A DNA stretch of 19,866 nucleotides from Coriobacteriia bacterium (GCA_003133285.1 PKWR01000161.1:3898-23763); one strand, 5' to 3'; shown: positions 5,632 to 12,014, counted from the first letter of the stretch. A program made the numbers and translations. Notes: generated by a model not told the origin, from the letters alone.

Positions 5632-6600
5632 ATGGACCCGTTCTATCCGCTTCAACTGCTGGCCGACTGGCTGACCTACTCCGTGTTCGGCTTGGACAAA
5701 GCCAGCAGGCTGGGCCTGTCGGTGGACTTCTTCCTGTTCGACGTGCCCAAGGTCCTGATCCTGCTGGCCGTGGTCATCTTCTTCGTGGCCATCATCCGGT
5801 CGTTCTTCTCCCCGGAAAAGACCCGCAAGTTCCTCTCGCACTCCAAGCTCTACGGCGGCAACATCGCTGCGGCGCTTCTCGGGATCGTGACGCCGTTCTG
5901 CTCCTGCTCCGCGGTGCCGCTGTTCATCGGCTTCGTCGAGAGCGGTGTGCCGCTCGGCGTGACGTTCTCGTTCCTGGTGGCGAGCCCGATGATCAACGAG
6001 ATCGCGATCATCCTGCTGTTCGGCCTCTTCGGCTGGAAGATCACGGCGCTCTATATCGTGTCCGGTCTGGTCATCGCGATCACGAGCGGCATCATCATCG
6101 GCAAGCTCGGGCTCGAGAGCTGGGTCGAGGAGTACGTGTACCAGATCCGCATGGGCGACGGCGGTGAGTTGGCCGAGCAGACGTGGCCGGAGAAGCTCAC
6201 GTACGCACGCGACTACGTGGGAGAGATCGTCGGCAAGGTCTGGCCCTACGTAGTGGTCGGCATCGGCATCGGCGCCGTGATGCACGGCTACATCCCGAAC
6301 GACTTCCTTGTGAAGTACGCCGGCCCCGGCAACCCCTTCGCGGTCCCGATCGCCGTCCTCGTCGGTGTCCCCCTCTACAGCAACGCCGCCGGCGTCATCC
6401 CGCTCGTGAGCGTGCTCGTCGAGAAGGGCATGGCGATGGGCACCGTGCTGGCCTTCATGATGGCCGTCGTCGGCCTCTCGCTTCCCGAGGCGATCATCCT
6501 GCGCAAGGTGCTCAAGCCGAGGCTCATCGCCGTGTACTTCGGCATCAACGCCGTCGGCATCATGGCGATCGGCTACCTGTTCAACGCGGTGCTGCGCTAG
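5632..6600 (+). CDS. ArsP-like COG0701 permease (DUF318)
   Basis: The 322-residue protein has about 8-10 membrane segments and the family hallmark TPFCSCSAVPLFIGF, with cysteines 90 and 92. The second half carries the matching GVPLYSNAAGVIPLV motif, so the protein is a full-length internal duplication. COG0701 includes ArsP, which exports trivalent organoarsenicals through paired cysteines; other members move unknown substrates. ATG 5632 is preferred over GTG 5629 because GGGAG lies 7 nt upstream. It is in an operon with the preceding thioredoxin (27-nt gap). It acts in the cytoplasmic membrane. The arsenical substrate is an inference from the CSC motif and the ArsR neighbour. Confidence 0.83.
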   Translation: MDPFYPLQLLADWLTYSVFGLDKASRLGLSVDFFLFDVPKVLILLAVVIFFVAIIRSFFSPEKTRKFLSHSKLYGGNIAAALLGIVTPFCSCSAVPLFIGFVESGVPLGVTFSFLVASPMINEIAIILLFGLFGWKITALYIVSGLVIAITSGIIIGKLGLESWVEEYVYQIRMGDGGELAEQTWPEKLTYARDYVGEIVGKVWPYVVVGIGIGAVMHGYIPNDFLVKYAGPGNPFAVPIAVLVGVPLYSNAAGVIPLVSVLVEKGMAMGTVLAFMMAVVGLSLPEAIILRKVLKPRLIAVYFGINAVGIMAIGYLFNAVLR

Positions 6601-6667
6601 ACGCGGTACCTCCATCCCTCTCAGCTACCCGCCGGGACAACCCGGCATGACACAAGGAGCCCCACAC

Positions 6668-7066
6668 ATGCAGGACCACACCGAGACGCCGACCGCCGAG
6701 CAGGTCCTGGCCAAGATGACGGCCGACATGGGCAAGACCCCTGAGGTCATGGCCCTGCTGGCCAAGATCAAGCCGGCGATGGTCGTCGAGCAGGCCAGGA
6801 GCATGCGCTTCGCGAACGAAGACAGCTCGATCCCCGACAAGTACCGCCAGCTCATCTCGATCGCGGCGGTCGCCGGAAACGGCACACCCTCCTGCATCAC
6901 GATGCAGATCGGGAACGCCTTGCGCCAGGGCATCGAGCCGATCGAGATCGTCGACACGCTCGTGCTCGCCCGCGTCGCGCTCGCGTCCACCGTGTTCTCC
7001 AACTCCAAGGAAGGCCTGCGCATCCTGGTGGACTCCCTTGTCGGGGCGGCCGCCGACAATGCCTGA
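6668..7066 (+). CDS. Carboxymuconolactone decarboxylase-fold (AhpD-like) protein
   Basis: The 132-residue protein fits the all-helical CMD/AhpD fold: IPDKYRQLISIAAVAGNGTPSCITMQIGNALRQG, then IEPIEIVDTLVLARVALAST. In active AhpD-like peroxidases the central motif is CxxC followed by His; here it is C-I-T-M-Q, so only Cys76 remains and the second Cys is Met79. A one-cysteine enzyme or a binding protein is therefore more likely than a disulfide reductase. AAGGAG 8 nt before ATG 6668 fixes the start (an upstream ATG at 6647 has no such site). Its stop overlaps the CDF gene start by 8 nt, implying translational coupling. Confidence 0.75.
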   Translation: MQDHTETPTAEQVLAKMTADMGKTPEVMALLAKIKPAMVVEQARSMRFANEDSSIPDKYRQLISIAAVAGNGTPSCITMQIGNALRQGIEPIEIVDTLVLARVALASTVFSNSKEGLRILVDSLVGAAADNA

Positions 7067-8045
7067 CGACCACGAGCACGACGACCATGAACCGCATGAT
7101 CACGCGGCACACGACCACGCGGGGCTCGCCCACGTGCACGCGGCGCCGGACACGCTGGGTGCCAGGCTGCTCGTCGGGGTCGCCATCAACCTCGGGATCT
7201 TCGTGGTTCAGATCATCGGCGGATTGCTCGCCAACAGCCTCGGGCTGCTGTCCGACGCAGCGCACAACCTGAGCGACGTCGTCTCGCTGCTGCTCAGCTA
7301 CGGTGCGAACCGCGTCGGCAAGCAGCCACCCTCGCCCGTTCACACGTTCGGTTTTCGGCGCGTCGAGGTCATGGTCGCCTTCTTCAATGCGGCCGCGCTG
7401 ATCGCGATCGCGGCGTTCGTCGCATACGAGGGCGTGGTACGCCTGCTCCACCCCGTCTCTGTCGGCGGCACGACGGTCATGCTCGTCGCCGGCATCGGCA
7501 TGGCCGCCAACGCCGCGGCAGCCTGGCTGCTCAAGGGGCATGGCGACCTGAACGCTCGCAGCGCGTTCCTGCATCTCGTGGCGGACGCCGTGACCTCGCT
7601 GGGTGTCGTCATCGGGGGCTTCCTCGTCTGGGCGCTCCACTTCAACGCCGCTGACGCGCTGGTATCGATCGCCCTGTCGGCGTGGATGGTCAAGGAGGCC
7701 TGGGGCATCGTGAAGTCGAGCGTCCACATCCTGGCGGAGGGCTCGCCCGAGGGTCTCGACTTCTGGGAGATCGCCGAGGCGATGGAGGCCGAGGACGGCG
7801 TGAAGGGTGTCCACGCACTCCATGTGTGGTCCATCTCCTCGACGGAGGTCGCCCTCTCCGCGCACCTTGTGGTCGACGATGGACGAGTCTCTGACCTGAC
7901 GACTGTCGTGCGCGAGGTCAAGGGAATGCTCAAGGAGCGCTTCGGGATCGGGCACCCCACGCTCGAGGTGGAGTGCGCCGTGGGAGGCTGCGCCGGAGGA
8001 ATGTGCGCGCTGGCGGTGCAGGACGCCGAGAGAGACCTACGATGA
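7059..8045 (+). CDS. CDF-family cation exporter (CzcD/ZnT-like)
   Basis: The 328-residue protein is a cation diffusion facilitator, a proton-driven exporter of Zn2+ or similar divalent metals in the cytoplasmic membrane. The transport site is intact: DAAHNLSD (His69, Asp73) in helix 2 and HLVAD (His172, Asp176) in helix 5. The first 27 residues are very rich in His and Asp (DDHEHDDHEPHDHAAHDH), a probable metal-gathering tail. After the C-terminal cytoplasmic domain (VHALHVWSISSTEVALSAHL) a Cys-rich stretch ECAVGGCAGGMC occurs, unusual for the family. The ATG at 7059 lies inside the end of the preceding gene, and the stop overlaps the next start as ATGA. Confidence 0.9.
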   Translation: MPDDHEHDDHEPHDHAAHDHAGLAHVHAAPDTLGARLLVGVAINLGIFVVQIIGGLLANSLGLLSDAAHNLSDVVSLLLSYGANRVGKQPPSPVHTFGFRRVEVMVAFFNAAALIAIAAFVAYEGVVRLLHPVSVGGTTVMLVAGIGMAANAAAAWLLKGHGDLNARSAFLHLVADAVTSLGVVIGGFLVWALHFNAADALVSIALSAWMVKEAWGIVKSSVHILAEGSPEGLDFWEIAEAMEAEDGVKGVHALHVWSISSTEVALSAHLVVDDGRVSDLTTVVREVKGMLKERFGIGHPTLEVECAVGGCAGGMCALAVQDAERDLR

Positions 8046-8524
8046 CGAGTACCGACTACGCTCTGCTTGCCGTCACCGCGGCCGTGGTGGCCTACTCTGC
8101 GTTCCGAAGCGGACCGAAGACCAAGAAGGCCCTCAGGATAGCCCTCAAGCAGTTCGTCAACGTGCTGCCGTTCTTCATCGCGGTGTTCGCGATGATCGGG
8201 CTGTTCGAGGTCATCCTCACGCCGGACCAGATCCAGAGTTGGCTCGGGATCGGACAGGGGCTGCTCGCTCCGATCTACGCCGCCATCTTCGGCGGTCTCG
8301 CGACCGGGCCTCCTGCAGCGGTGTTCCCGCTGGGTCAGTACCTTCTCTCGCAGCATGCCAGCATCGCGGCGGTGGCGACACTGCTCATCGCGTGGGTCGC
8401 GGTGGGGACCATCACGCTGCCGGCTGAGATCCGATTCTTCAGCGCACGGTTCGCGCTCTCGCGTTGGGCGCTCGCGCTCACGCTGTCGGTCGTGCTGGGA
8501 CTCGTCATGGGGTGGGTGCTGTGA
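8042..8524 (+). CDS. Half-size COG0701-type permease, subunit A
   Basis: The 160-residue protein has four to five hydrophobic segments: a first helix, VLPFFIAVFAMIGLFEVIL, a glycine-rich pair IYAAIFGGLATGPPAAVFPL, and ATLLIAWVAVGTITLPAEI. The GLATGPPAAVFPL motif corresponds to the TPFCSCSAVPLF/GVPLYSNAAGVIPL motifs of full-length COG0701 permeases, but without cysteines. It therefore looks like one half of such a permease. It starts inside the CDF stop (ATGA) and overlaps the next gene by 4 nt (GTGA), so the two halves are probably made in equal amounts and pair in the membrane. Substrate unknown. Confidence 0.7.
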   Translation: MTSTDYALLAVTAAVVAYSAFRSGPKTKKALRIALKQFVNVLPFFIAVFAMIGLFEVILTPDQIQSWLGIGQGLLAPIYAAIFGGLATGPPAAVFPLGQYLLSQHASIAAVATLLIAWVAVGTITLPAEIRFFSARFALSRWALALTLSVVLGLVMGWVL

Positions 8525-9060
8525 AGAAGCTCGTGAAGTGGTCGAAGGCGAACTGGCTGGTGTGGGCCGTGGCCCTCGCATACATCGTGGTTGCGGTCAC
8601 CCGGCCTTCGGCCGCCGGCAAAGGTGCTCTGCTCGGGCTGCAGACGTTCGGGGAGCTTGCAGCCACGCTTGTGACGGTGTTCGTGATCGTGGGTCTCTTC
8701 CAGGTTTGGGTCAGCGAAGAGTTCGTCATGAAGCACCTCGGCGAGAGCTCCGGCTTGAAGGGGCTCGCGATCGGCGCAGGGCTCGGCACCATCATCCACG
8801 GACCTCTCGTCGGCGTGTTCCCGCTGCTCAAGGCGTTGCTCGCCAAGGGGGCTCGGACCGGCGTTGTTGTTGCGATCGTCTCGACGTGGGCGATCAAGCT
8901 GCCGATGATACCCCTCGAACTTCGTCTGTTCGGCTGGAGGTTCACCCTTCTGCGCGAAGGACTGTTGTTCTTGTCGGCGTTCATAATGGCGCCGCTGATG
9001 GAGCTCATACTCGGCAAGGACTGGGGCACCCGCTTCCGCGACACCATCGAACAGGAGTAG
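8521..9060 (+). CDS. Half-size COG0701-type permease, subunit B
   Basis: The 179-residue protein starts at GTG 8521, overlapping the previous stop by 4 nt. It has a basic N-terminus (KKLVKWSKANW), an initial helix, then LVTVFVIVGLFQVWVSEEFV and IGAGLGTIIHGPLVGVFPLL, whose HGPLVGVFPLLKALL matches the GPPAAVFPLGQYLL motif of subunit A. The shared GP-x-x-GVFPL pattern marks the two as paralogous halves of one permease. The order of topology differs slightly, as the B subunit has an extra N-terminal helix. A cytosolic segment MELILGKDWGTRFRD ends the protein. The next gene begins 2 nt after the stop. Confidence 0.7.
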   Translation: MKKLVKWSKANWLVWAVALAYIVVAVTRPSAAGKGALLGLQTFGELAATLVTVFVIVGLFQVWVSEEFVMKHLGESSGLKGLAIGAGLGTIIHGPLVGVFPLLKALLAKGARTGVVVAIVSTWAIKLPMIPLELRLFGWRFTLLREGLLFLSAFIMAPLMELILGKDWGTRFRDTIEQE

Positions 9061-9062
9061 CC

Positions 9063-9572
9063 ATGGCTCGCGCGACGTCTCCGAACAAGGTGAAGCGACA
9101 GATCAGTTCGGTCATTGCGGCGCTGATCGTACTGGCCTTCGCCGCCATCATCGTCGCGAAGCAGGGTCCGAGCGCAACGGCGGACATCCCTGCAGCTCCC
9201 GCGGCCACGCGGCGCTTGACCGAGGCCACAGGTGGACCCTCGTCCTCGCATGCCGACGCGATGGTCGCGTACGAGGCGGCCCTCAAGACCGGCAAGCCGA
9301 TCTACCTGCTGTTCCACTCGCTCACGTGCGACCCGTGCATCGAGATATCGGCGGTCGTGGACAAGGTCATCCCCGACTACGAGGACAAGGTCGTCTTCGT
9401 CAACGCGATCAGCGATGACGAGGCTTCTCAACAGCTTGCAGCGAGGTTCCAGTTCCAGTACATCCCGACGTCGTTCTTCATCGACTCGAAGGGCACGGTC
9501 GTCGAGTCCTATACGGGCGTTATCGACGAGGCCTCCATGAAGACGCGCCTCGACCAGCTGGCAGCCCGGTGA
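9063..9572 (+). CDS. Membrane-anchored thioredoxin-like protein
   Basis: The 169-residue protein has a basic N-terminus and one membrane anchor (about residues 14-32), then an Ala/Pro/Thr-rich linker and a thioredoxin fold (about 65-169) facing the outside. The active site is TCDPC (Cys89, Cys92) after the strand IYLLFHS, and the cis-proline lies in YIPTSFFID (Pro135). ISDDEASQQLAARFQFQ fits the family. Its partner is the CcdA-type protein encoded next, whose start overlaps its stop by 4 nt; CcdA proteins pass electrons from cytoplasmic thioredoxin to exactly this kind of outer thioredoxin. An AGGAG site precedes the ATG. Confidence 0.86.
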   Translation: MARATSPNKVKRQISSVIAALIVLAFAAIIVAKQGPSATADIPAAPAATRRLTEATGGPSSSHADAMVAYEAALKTGKPIYLLFHSLTCDPCIEISAVVDKVIPDYEDKVVFVNAISDDEASQQLAARFQFQYIPTSFFIDSKGTVVESYTGVIDEASMKTRLDQLAAR

Positions 9573-10282
9573 GTTGGATCGAATCCTTCGCCGGCCAGCT
9601 GACCGGCGGCGGCGTGACGGGCGCGGCGGCGCTCGGGGTCGCGTTCCTCGGGGGGATCGTGGCCGGGTTCGGACCCTGCGTACTGCCCATGCTGCCGGCG
9701 GTGTTCGGCTACGTCACCGGACACGTCGCGGACGCGGAGCTGCCTCGCGGGTCGGCATGGCGGCGCGGGCTCGCGCTGTCGGGCACGTTCGTCCTCGGCA
9801 TGGCTCTGCTGTTCGCCGGTATCGGAGCTGCGGCCGGCGCCGTCGGCCACGCCATCATGGTGGGCGCCTGGGCCTACTACGCCGTGGCCGCCATCTGCGT
9901 GGTGCTCGGATTGCAGATGGTGGGACTGGTCAACATCAGGTTCGACGCCCTCAACCGCTTCCTGCCCACCACCCGACCGAAGGGGCGGGGCTTCGCAGGC
10001 GCCTTCCTGCTCGGCATCCTGTTCGGGGTCGTCGCGTCTCCCTGCTCGACGCCGATACTCGCAGCCATCGCGACCATCGCTGCCGCCCGTGGCTCGGCGA
10101 CCCAAGGCGCTGTCATGTTGTTCGTGTACGGTCTCGGCAAAGGCGTGCCGCTCATGCTGTTGGGGCTCGTCTCCGGTTCGCTCGCGCTCGTGAAGTCGCT
10201 CTCGCGCGCGACCGGCGTCCTGACGAAGATCGGCGGGGTGGCGCTGCTCGGCGCCGCCGCGTACCTGGTATGGCTCGCCTAG
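9569..10282 (+). CDS. ccdA: CcdA/DsbD-type transmembrane electron carrier
   Basis: The 237-residue protein has six membrane segments and the two conserved redox cysteines of the CcdA family: GFGPCVLPMLP (Cys37) and VASPCSTPIL (Cys159). The duplicated three-helix layout and length are normal. It carries reducing power from cytoplasmic thioredoxin across the membrane to extracytoplasmic thiol proteins. It starts with GTG inside the stop of the membrane-anchored thioredoxin, so the pair forms one pathway. In other bacteria ccdA serves cytochrome c maturation; here there are no cytochrome genes beside it, and the neighbours point to a metalloid or thiol-related role instead. The candidate selenoprotein gene follows 18 nt later. 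Confidence 0.9.
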   Translation: MSWIESFAGQLTGGGVTGAAALGVAFLGGIVAGFGPCVLPMLPAVFGYVTGHVADAELPRGSAWRRGLALSGTFVLGMALLFAGIGAAAGAVGHAIMVGAWAYYAVAAICVVLGLQMVGLVNIRFDALNRFLPTTRPKGRGFAGAFLLGILFGVVASPCSTPILAAIATIAAARGSATQGAVMLFVYGLGKGVPLMLLGLVSGSLALVKSLSRATGVLTKIGGVALLGAAAYLVWLA

Positions 10283-10300
10283 ACGGAGCAAGGAGGGGCA

Positions 10301-10669
10301 ATGGACGACGTTGTGATCAGAGTCATCAACCCGGAGGCCTGCGGTTGAGGCGGCGCCAATGTCTACTCGGGCGGTCCGCTCGAGGACTTGGGCTTCTCCG
10401 ACGGCTCGACTTGAGCGATGCCCGTCGAGTGGCGCCTCCACGTGCTGGGGGAGAAGCTGAAGCGAGAGGTCGGGGACCGGTTCGGGATAGAGGCGGTCGA
10501 CCTGTACGGTTTGTCGCCGCTGGACCAGCATGCGGCGATCGACGCGATCATACAGACGCGCGAGGACTTCCCGGTCGTGCTCGTGGGCGGCGTCGTGGCG
10601 TGCGTCGGCGATATCGACGCCGATGCGATCGTTGCGGCGGTTGCGAAGCGGCTGGCGCGCGGACTCTAG
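10301..10669 (+). CDS. Candidate selenoprotein with two in-frame TGA codons, thioredoxin-fold like
   Basis: From ATG 10301, with AAGGAGGGG just upstream, the frame runs to TAG 10667-10669, interrupted only by TGA at 10346-10348 (codon 16) and 10412-10414 (codon 38). Reading both as selenocysteine (U) gives 122 residues. The N-terminus VVIRVINPEACGUGGANVY shows a strand followed by a C-x-U pair, as in redox active sites. The second U lies in GSTUAMPVEW. The rest is continuous: LGEKLKREVG, EAVDLYGLSP, TREDFPVVLVGGVVACVGD and a final helix, an arrangement like DUF1462/YuzD-type thioredoxin-fold proteins with a cis-proline at FPVV. A SECIS-like hairpin follows the first TGA. Other genes here use TGA as stop, so general TGA reassignment is excluded. 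A decayed pseudogene is the main alternative; the intact ribosome site and protein-like sequence across both TGAs argue against it. Confidence 0.75.
10361..10387 (+). promoter_or_regulatory. SECIS-like hairpin after first TGA
   Basis: CTCGGGC (10366-10372) pairs with GCTCGAG (10378-10384), leaving the 5-nt loop GGTCC. A 2-nt bulge (TA, 10364-10365) separates this from three more pairs, GTC (10361-10363) with GAC (10385-10387). The loop begins 24 nt after the TGA and has G in its first two positions, matching the known bacterial SECIS pattern. SelB would bind this element to deliver Sec-tRNA. Confidence 0.65.
10429..10441 (+). promoter_or_regulatory. Weaker hairpin after second TGA, possible second SECIS
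   Basis: GTGG-CGCCT-CCAC forms a 4-bp stem with G at loop position 2, its loop starting 18 nt after the second TGA. A competing hairpin CCTCC/GGGGG (10435-10451) overlaps it. The spacing suits a bacterial SECIS, but the short stem makes this only a possibility. Confidence 0.3.
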
Positions 10670-10678
10670 GAGTCCGTG
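10658..10678 (+). terminator. Hairpin with the stop codon in its loop
   Basis: GGACTC (10661-10666) and GAGTCC (10670-10675) pair perfectly, with the TAG stop codon of the candidate selenoprotein as the 3-nt loop. Three more pairs, one a G-T wobble, extend the stem outward. There is no T tract, so a terminator or 3'-end stabiliser role is only suggested by its position at the end of the gene run. Confidence 0.35.
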
Positions 10679-10751
10679 TCCGAGAATGCATCACGCGCTT
10701 CGGGAATCGCACGTGAACGTGGCAGATGGAATCCGAGTGCTATCGTCGGCA

Positions 10752-10811
10752 CAGTCTTGAAGACCGCCAGGCTGCGGGGCTTGGCGGGTGCTAGCCCCTC
10801 CCTCTCCGCCA
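10752..10811 (+). pseudogene. Decayed 3' part of tRNA-Ser(UGA); candidate att site remnant
   Basis: Aligned without gaps to bases 3527-3586 of the intact tRNA-Ser(UGA), 45 of 60 positions match, including CTTGAA of the anticodon loop and CTCCGCCA at the 3' end. The T loop has lost TTCRA (it reads TGCTAGC), the anticodon stem has a mismatch, and no 5' acceptor strand complementary to the 3' end is found upstream, although GTGGCAGA about 40 nt upstream recalls the 5' part. It is in the same orientation as the intact gene and lies at the far end of the accessory gene run, as expected for the displaced tRNA end at an old integration site. The anticodon is TGA, not TCA, so it is not tRNA-Sec. Confidence 0.7.
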
Positions 10812-10862
10812 GCGCACGAGATCCGCCCGGCATGTATGCGTTCCGATCGTCGAGGTGATGGC

Positions 10863-12014
10863 ATGAGCGTGTTCGACCGGATGGGACGGACGATTGCCGC
10901 GCTGGGCCTGACAGCCGCTCTCCTCCTGAGCGCCGCGCCCGTTCCCGCGCTCGCCACCATCACTCCCCCGTCGATCTCGGCGCCCTCGGCGCTGATCACC
11001 ACGATGGATGGCACGGTGCTGTGGTCGCGAGCGCCGATGACGAGGCGCGCCGTCGCGAGCACCATCAAGATGCTGAACGCGCTCGTCGTCCGCGACAGCG
11101 TGAACATGACCGAGGTCGTCACGGTGGCCCGCAAGGCGTCGGACATCAACAACGGCGACGTCCACCTCCTGACGGGGCAGAAGTCCACGGTCCGCCAGCT
11201 GCTCGAGATGATGCTCGTCGCGTCGGCCAACGACGCCGCCGAGGCGGTCGCCATCCACATCGCGGGCACCGAGAAGCGCTACGTCGCGCTGATGAACGCC
11301 AAGGCCAGGGAGCTCGGGCTGACCCGCACCGTCGCCGTCGATCCTCACGGGCTGAGCGAGCGCGAGCGCTCCACCGCCGCAGACCTCGCGGTGCTCGCGC
11401 GCACCGTCATGGCGGACCCCGTCCTGCGTTCGATCGTGGGCAAGAGGAGCGTCGCCGTGGTCCGCCCCCATAGGGTGACCAGGGTCTACAAGTCCACGAA
11501 CCTGCTGTACGGGCACTACGCCGGCATCGAGGGCGTCAAGACCGGCTACACCTCGACCGCCGGGTTCTGCTTCGTCGGCGCCGCGAAGCGCGGCGGCGTC
11601 GAGCTGCTGGGCGTCGTGCTACACACGGGATCGCTCGCCCAGCGGTTCGCGCAGATGCGGACGCTGCTTAGCTGGGGGTTCGCCCACTGCCACATGCGGC
11701 TGTTGGTCTCTGCGGACACGACGATGGGCGTGGTGACCGTCGAGGGTGAGTCGCCGCAGTCCGTGACGGTCCACGCGGCGCGCGAGACGTCCGCGGCACT
11801 CTTCGATGAAGGCGGGCCGCTCGTGACGACCGTGACCCTCCCCGCCACCGTAGCGGGGAGGGTCGTGCGCGGGCAGCAGCTCGGCACGGTGGACGTGTCG
11901 CGACATGGGGTCCTGCTGGCGACCGTGCCGCTCCTCGCGGACTCTGACACGGCCACGGAGACGCTGACGCTGACACCACGCATCGTACTGACGTGGGCGT
12001 CACTCCGAGACTGA
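10863..12014 (+). CDS. D-alanyl-D-alanine carboxypeptidase (peptidase S11)
   Basis: The 383-residue protein trims the terminal D-Ala from peptidoglycan stem peptides outside the cell. All three penicillin-binding motifs are present: STIK (Ser66, Lys69), SAN (121-123) and KTG (226-228), with the usual spacing of class C low-molecular-weight PBPs. A signal peptide spans about residues 1-31 (IAALGLTAALLLSAAPVPALA). The region after about 290 corresponds to the C-terminal beta domain. No clear membrane helix ends the protein, so it may be secreted or loosely attached. The ATG at 10863 is preceded by AGGTG; a longer in-frame start exists but would extend into the tRNA remnant. The 3' end overlaps the convergent YfhO gene by 15 bp. 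Confidence 0.92.
   Translation: MSVFDRMGRTIAALGLTAALLLSAAPVPALATITPPSISAPSALITTMDGTVLWSRAPMTRRAVASTIKMLNALVVRDSVNMTEVVTVARKASDINNGDVHLLTGQKSTVRQLLEMMLVASANDAAEAVAIHIAGTEKRYVALMNAKARELGLTRTVAVDPHGLSERERSTAADLAVLARTVMADPVLRSIVGKRSVAVVRPHRVTRVYKSTNLLYGHYAGIEGVKTGYTSTAGFCFVGAAKRGGVELLGVVLHTGSLAQRFAQMRTLLSWGFAHCHMRLLVSADTTMGVVTVEGESPQSVTVHAARETSAALFDEGGPLVTTVTLPATVAGRVVRGQQLGTVDVSRHGVLLATVPLLADSDTATETLTLTPRIVLTWASLRD
11835..11863. repeat. Perfect 11-bp inverted repeat inside the carboxypeptidase gene
   Basis: ACCCTCCCCGC (11835-11845) and GCGGGGAGGGT (11853-11863) pair perfectly around a 7-nt loop, and G-C plus wobble pairs extend it outward. It lies in the C-terminal coding part (TLPATVAGRV). 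It may be a chance product of GC-rich codons or a real mRNA hairpin. Confidence 0.6.

Noticed and set aside
5626..6615. Minus-strand frame opposite the COG0701 permease
   Set aside because: Asp/His/Glu-rich shadow frame with no recognisable fold, fully explained by the permease on the other strand.
10418..10669. Independent 83-residue gene starting at ATG 10418
   Set aside because: No good ribosome site precedes it and it would lack the first strand and redox site. The same frame continues upstream to a strong ribosome site at 10290-10298.
10301..10669. TGA read as tryptophan or glycine by a changed genetic code
   Set aside because: Many clear genes in the window end in TGA (for example at 4909, 8045, 9572 and 12014), so TGA is a normal stop here.
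3587..10750. Integrase or transposase gene in the island-like block
   Set aside because: Every sizeable frame in the block is accounted for by transport, redox or regulatory genes; no recombinase motifs were seen.
10720..10811. tRNA-Sec (selC) beside the candidate selenoprotein
   Set aside because: The anticodon loop reads CTTGAAG (anticodon TGA, serine type), not TCA; no 8-bp acceptor stem can be formed and the T loop is broken. It is a tRNA-Ser remnant.
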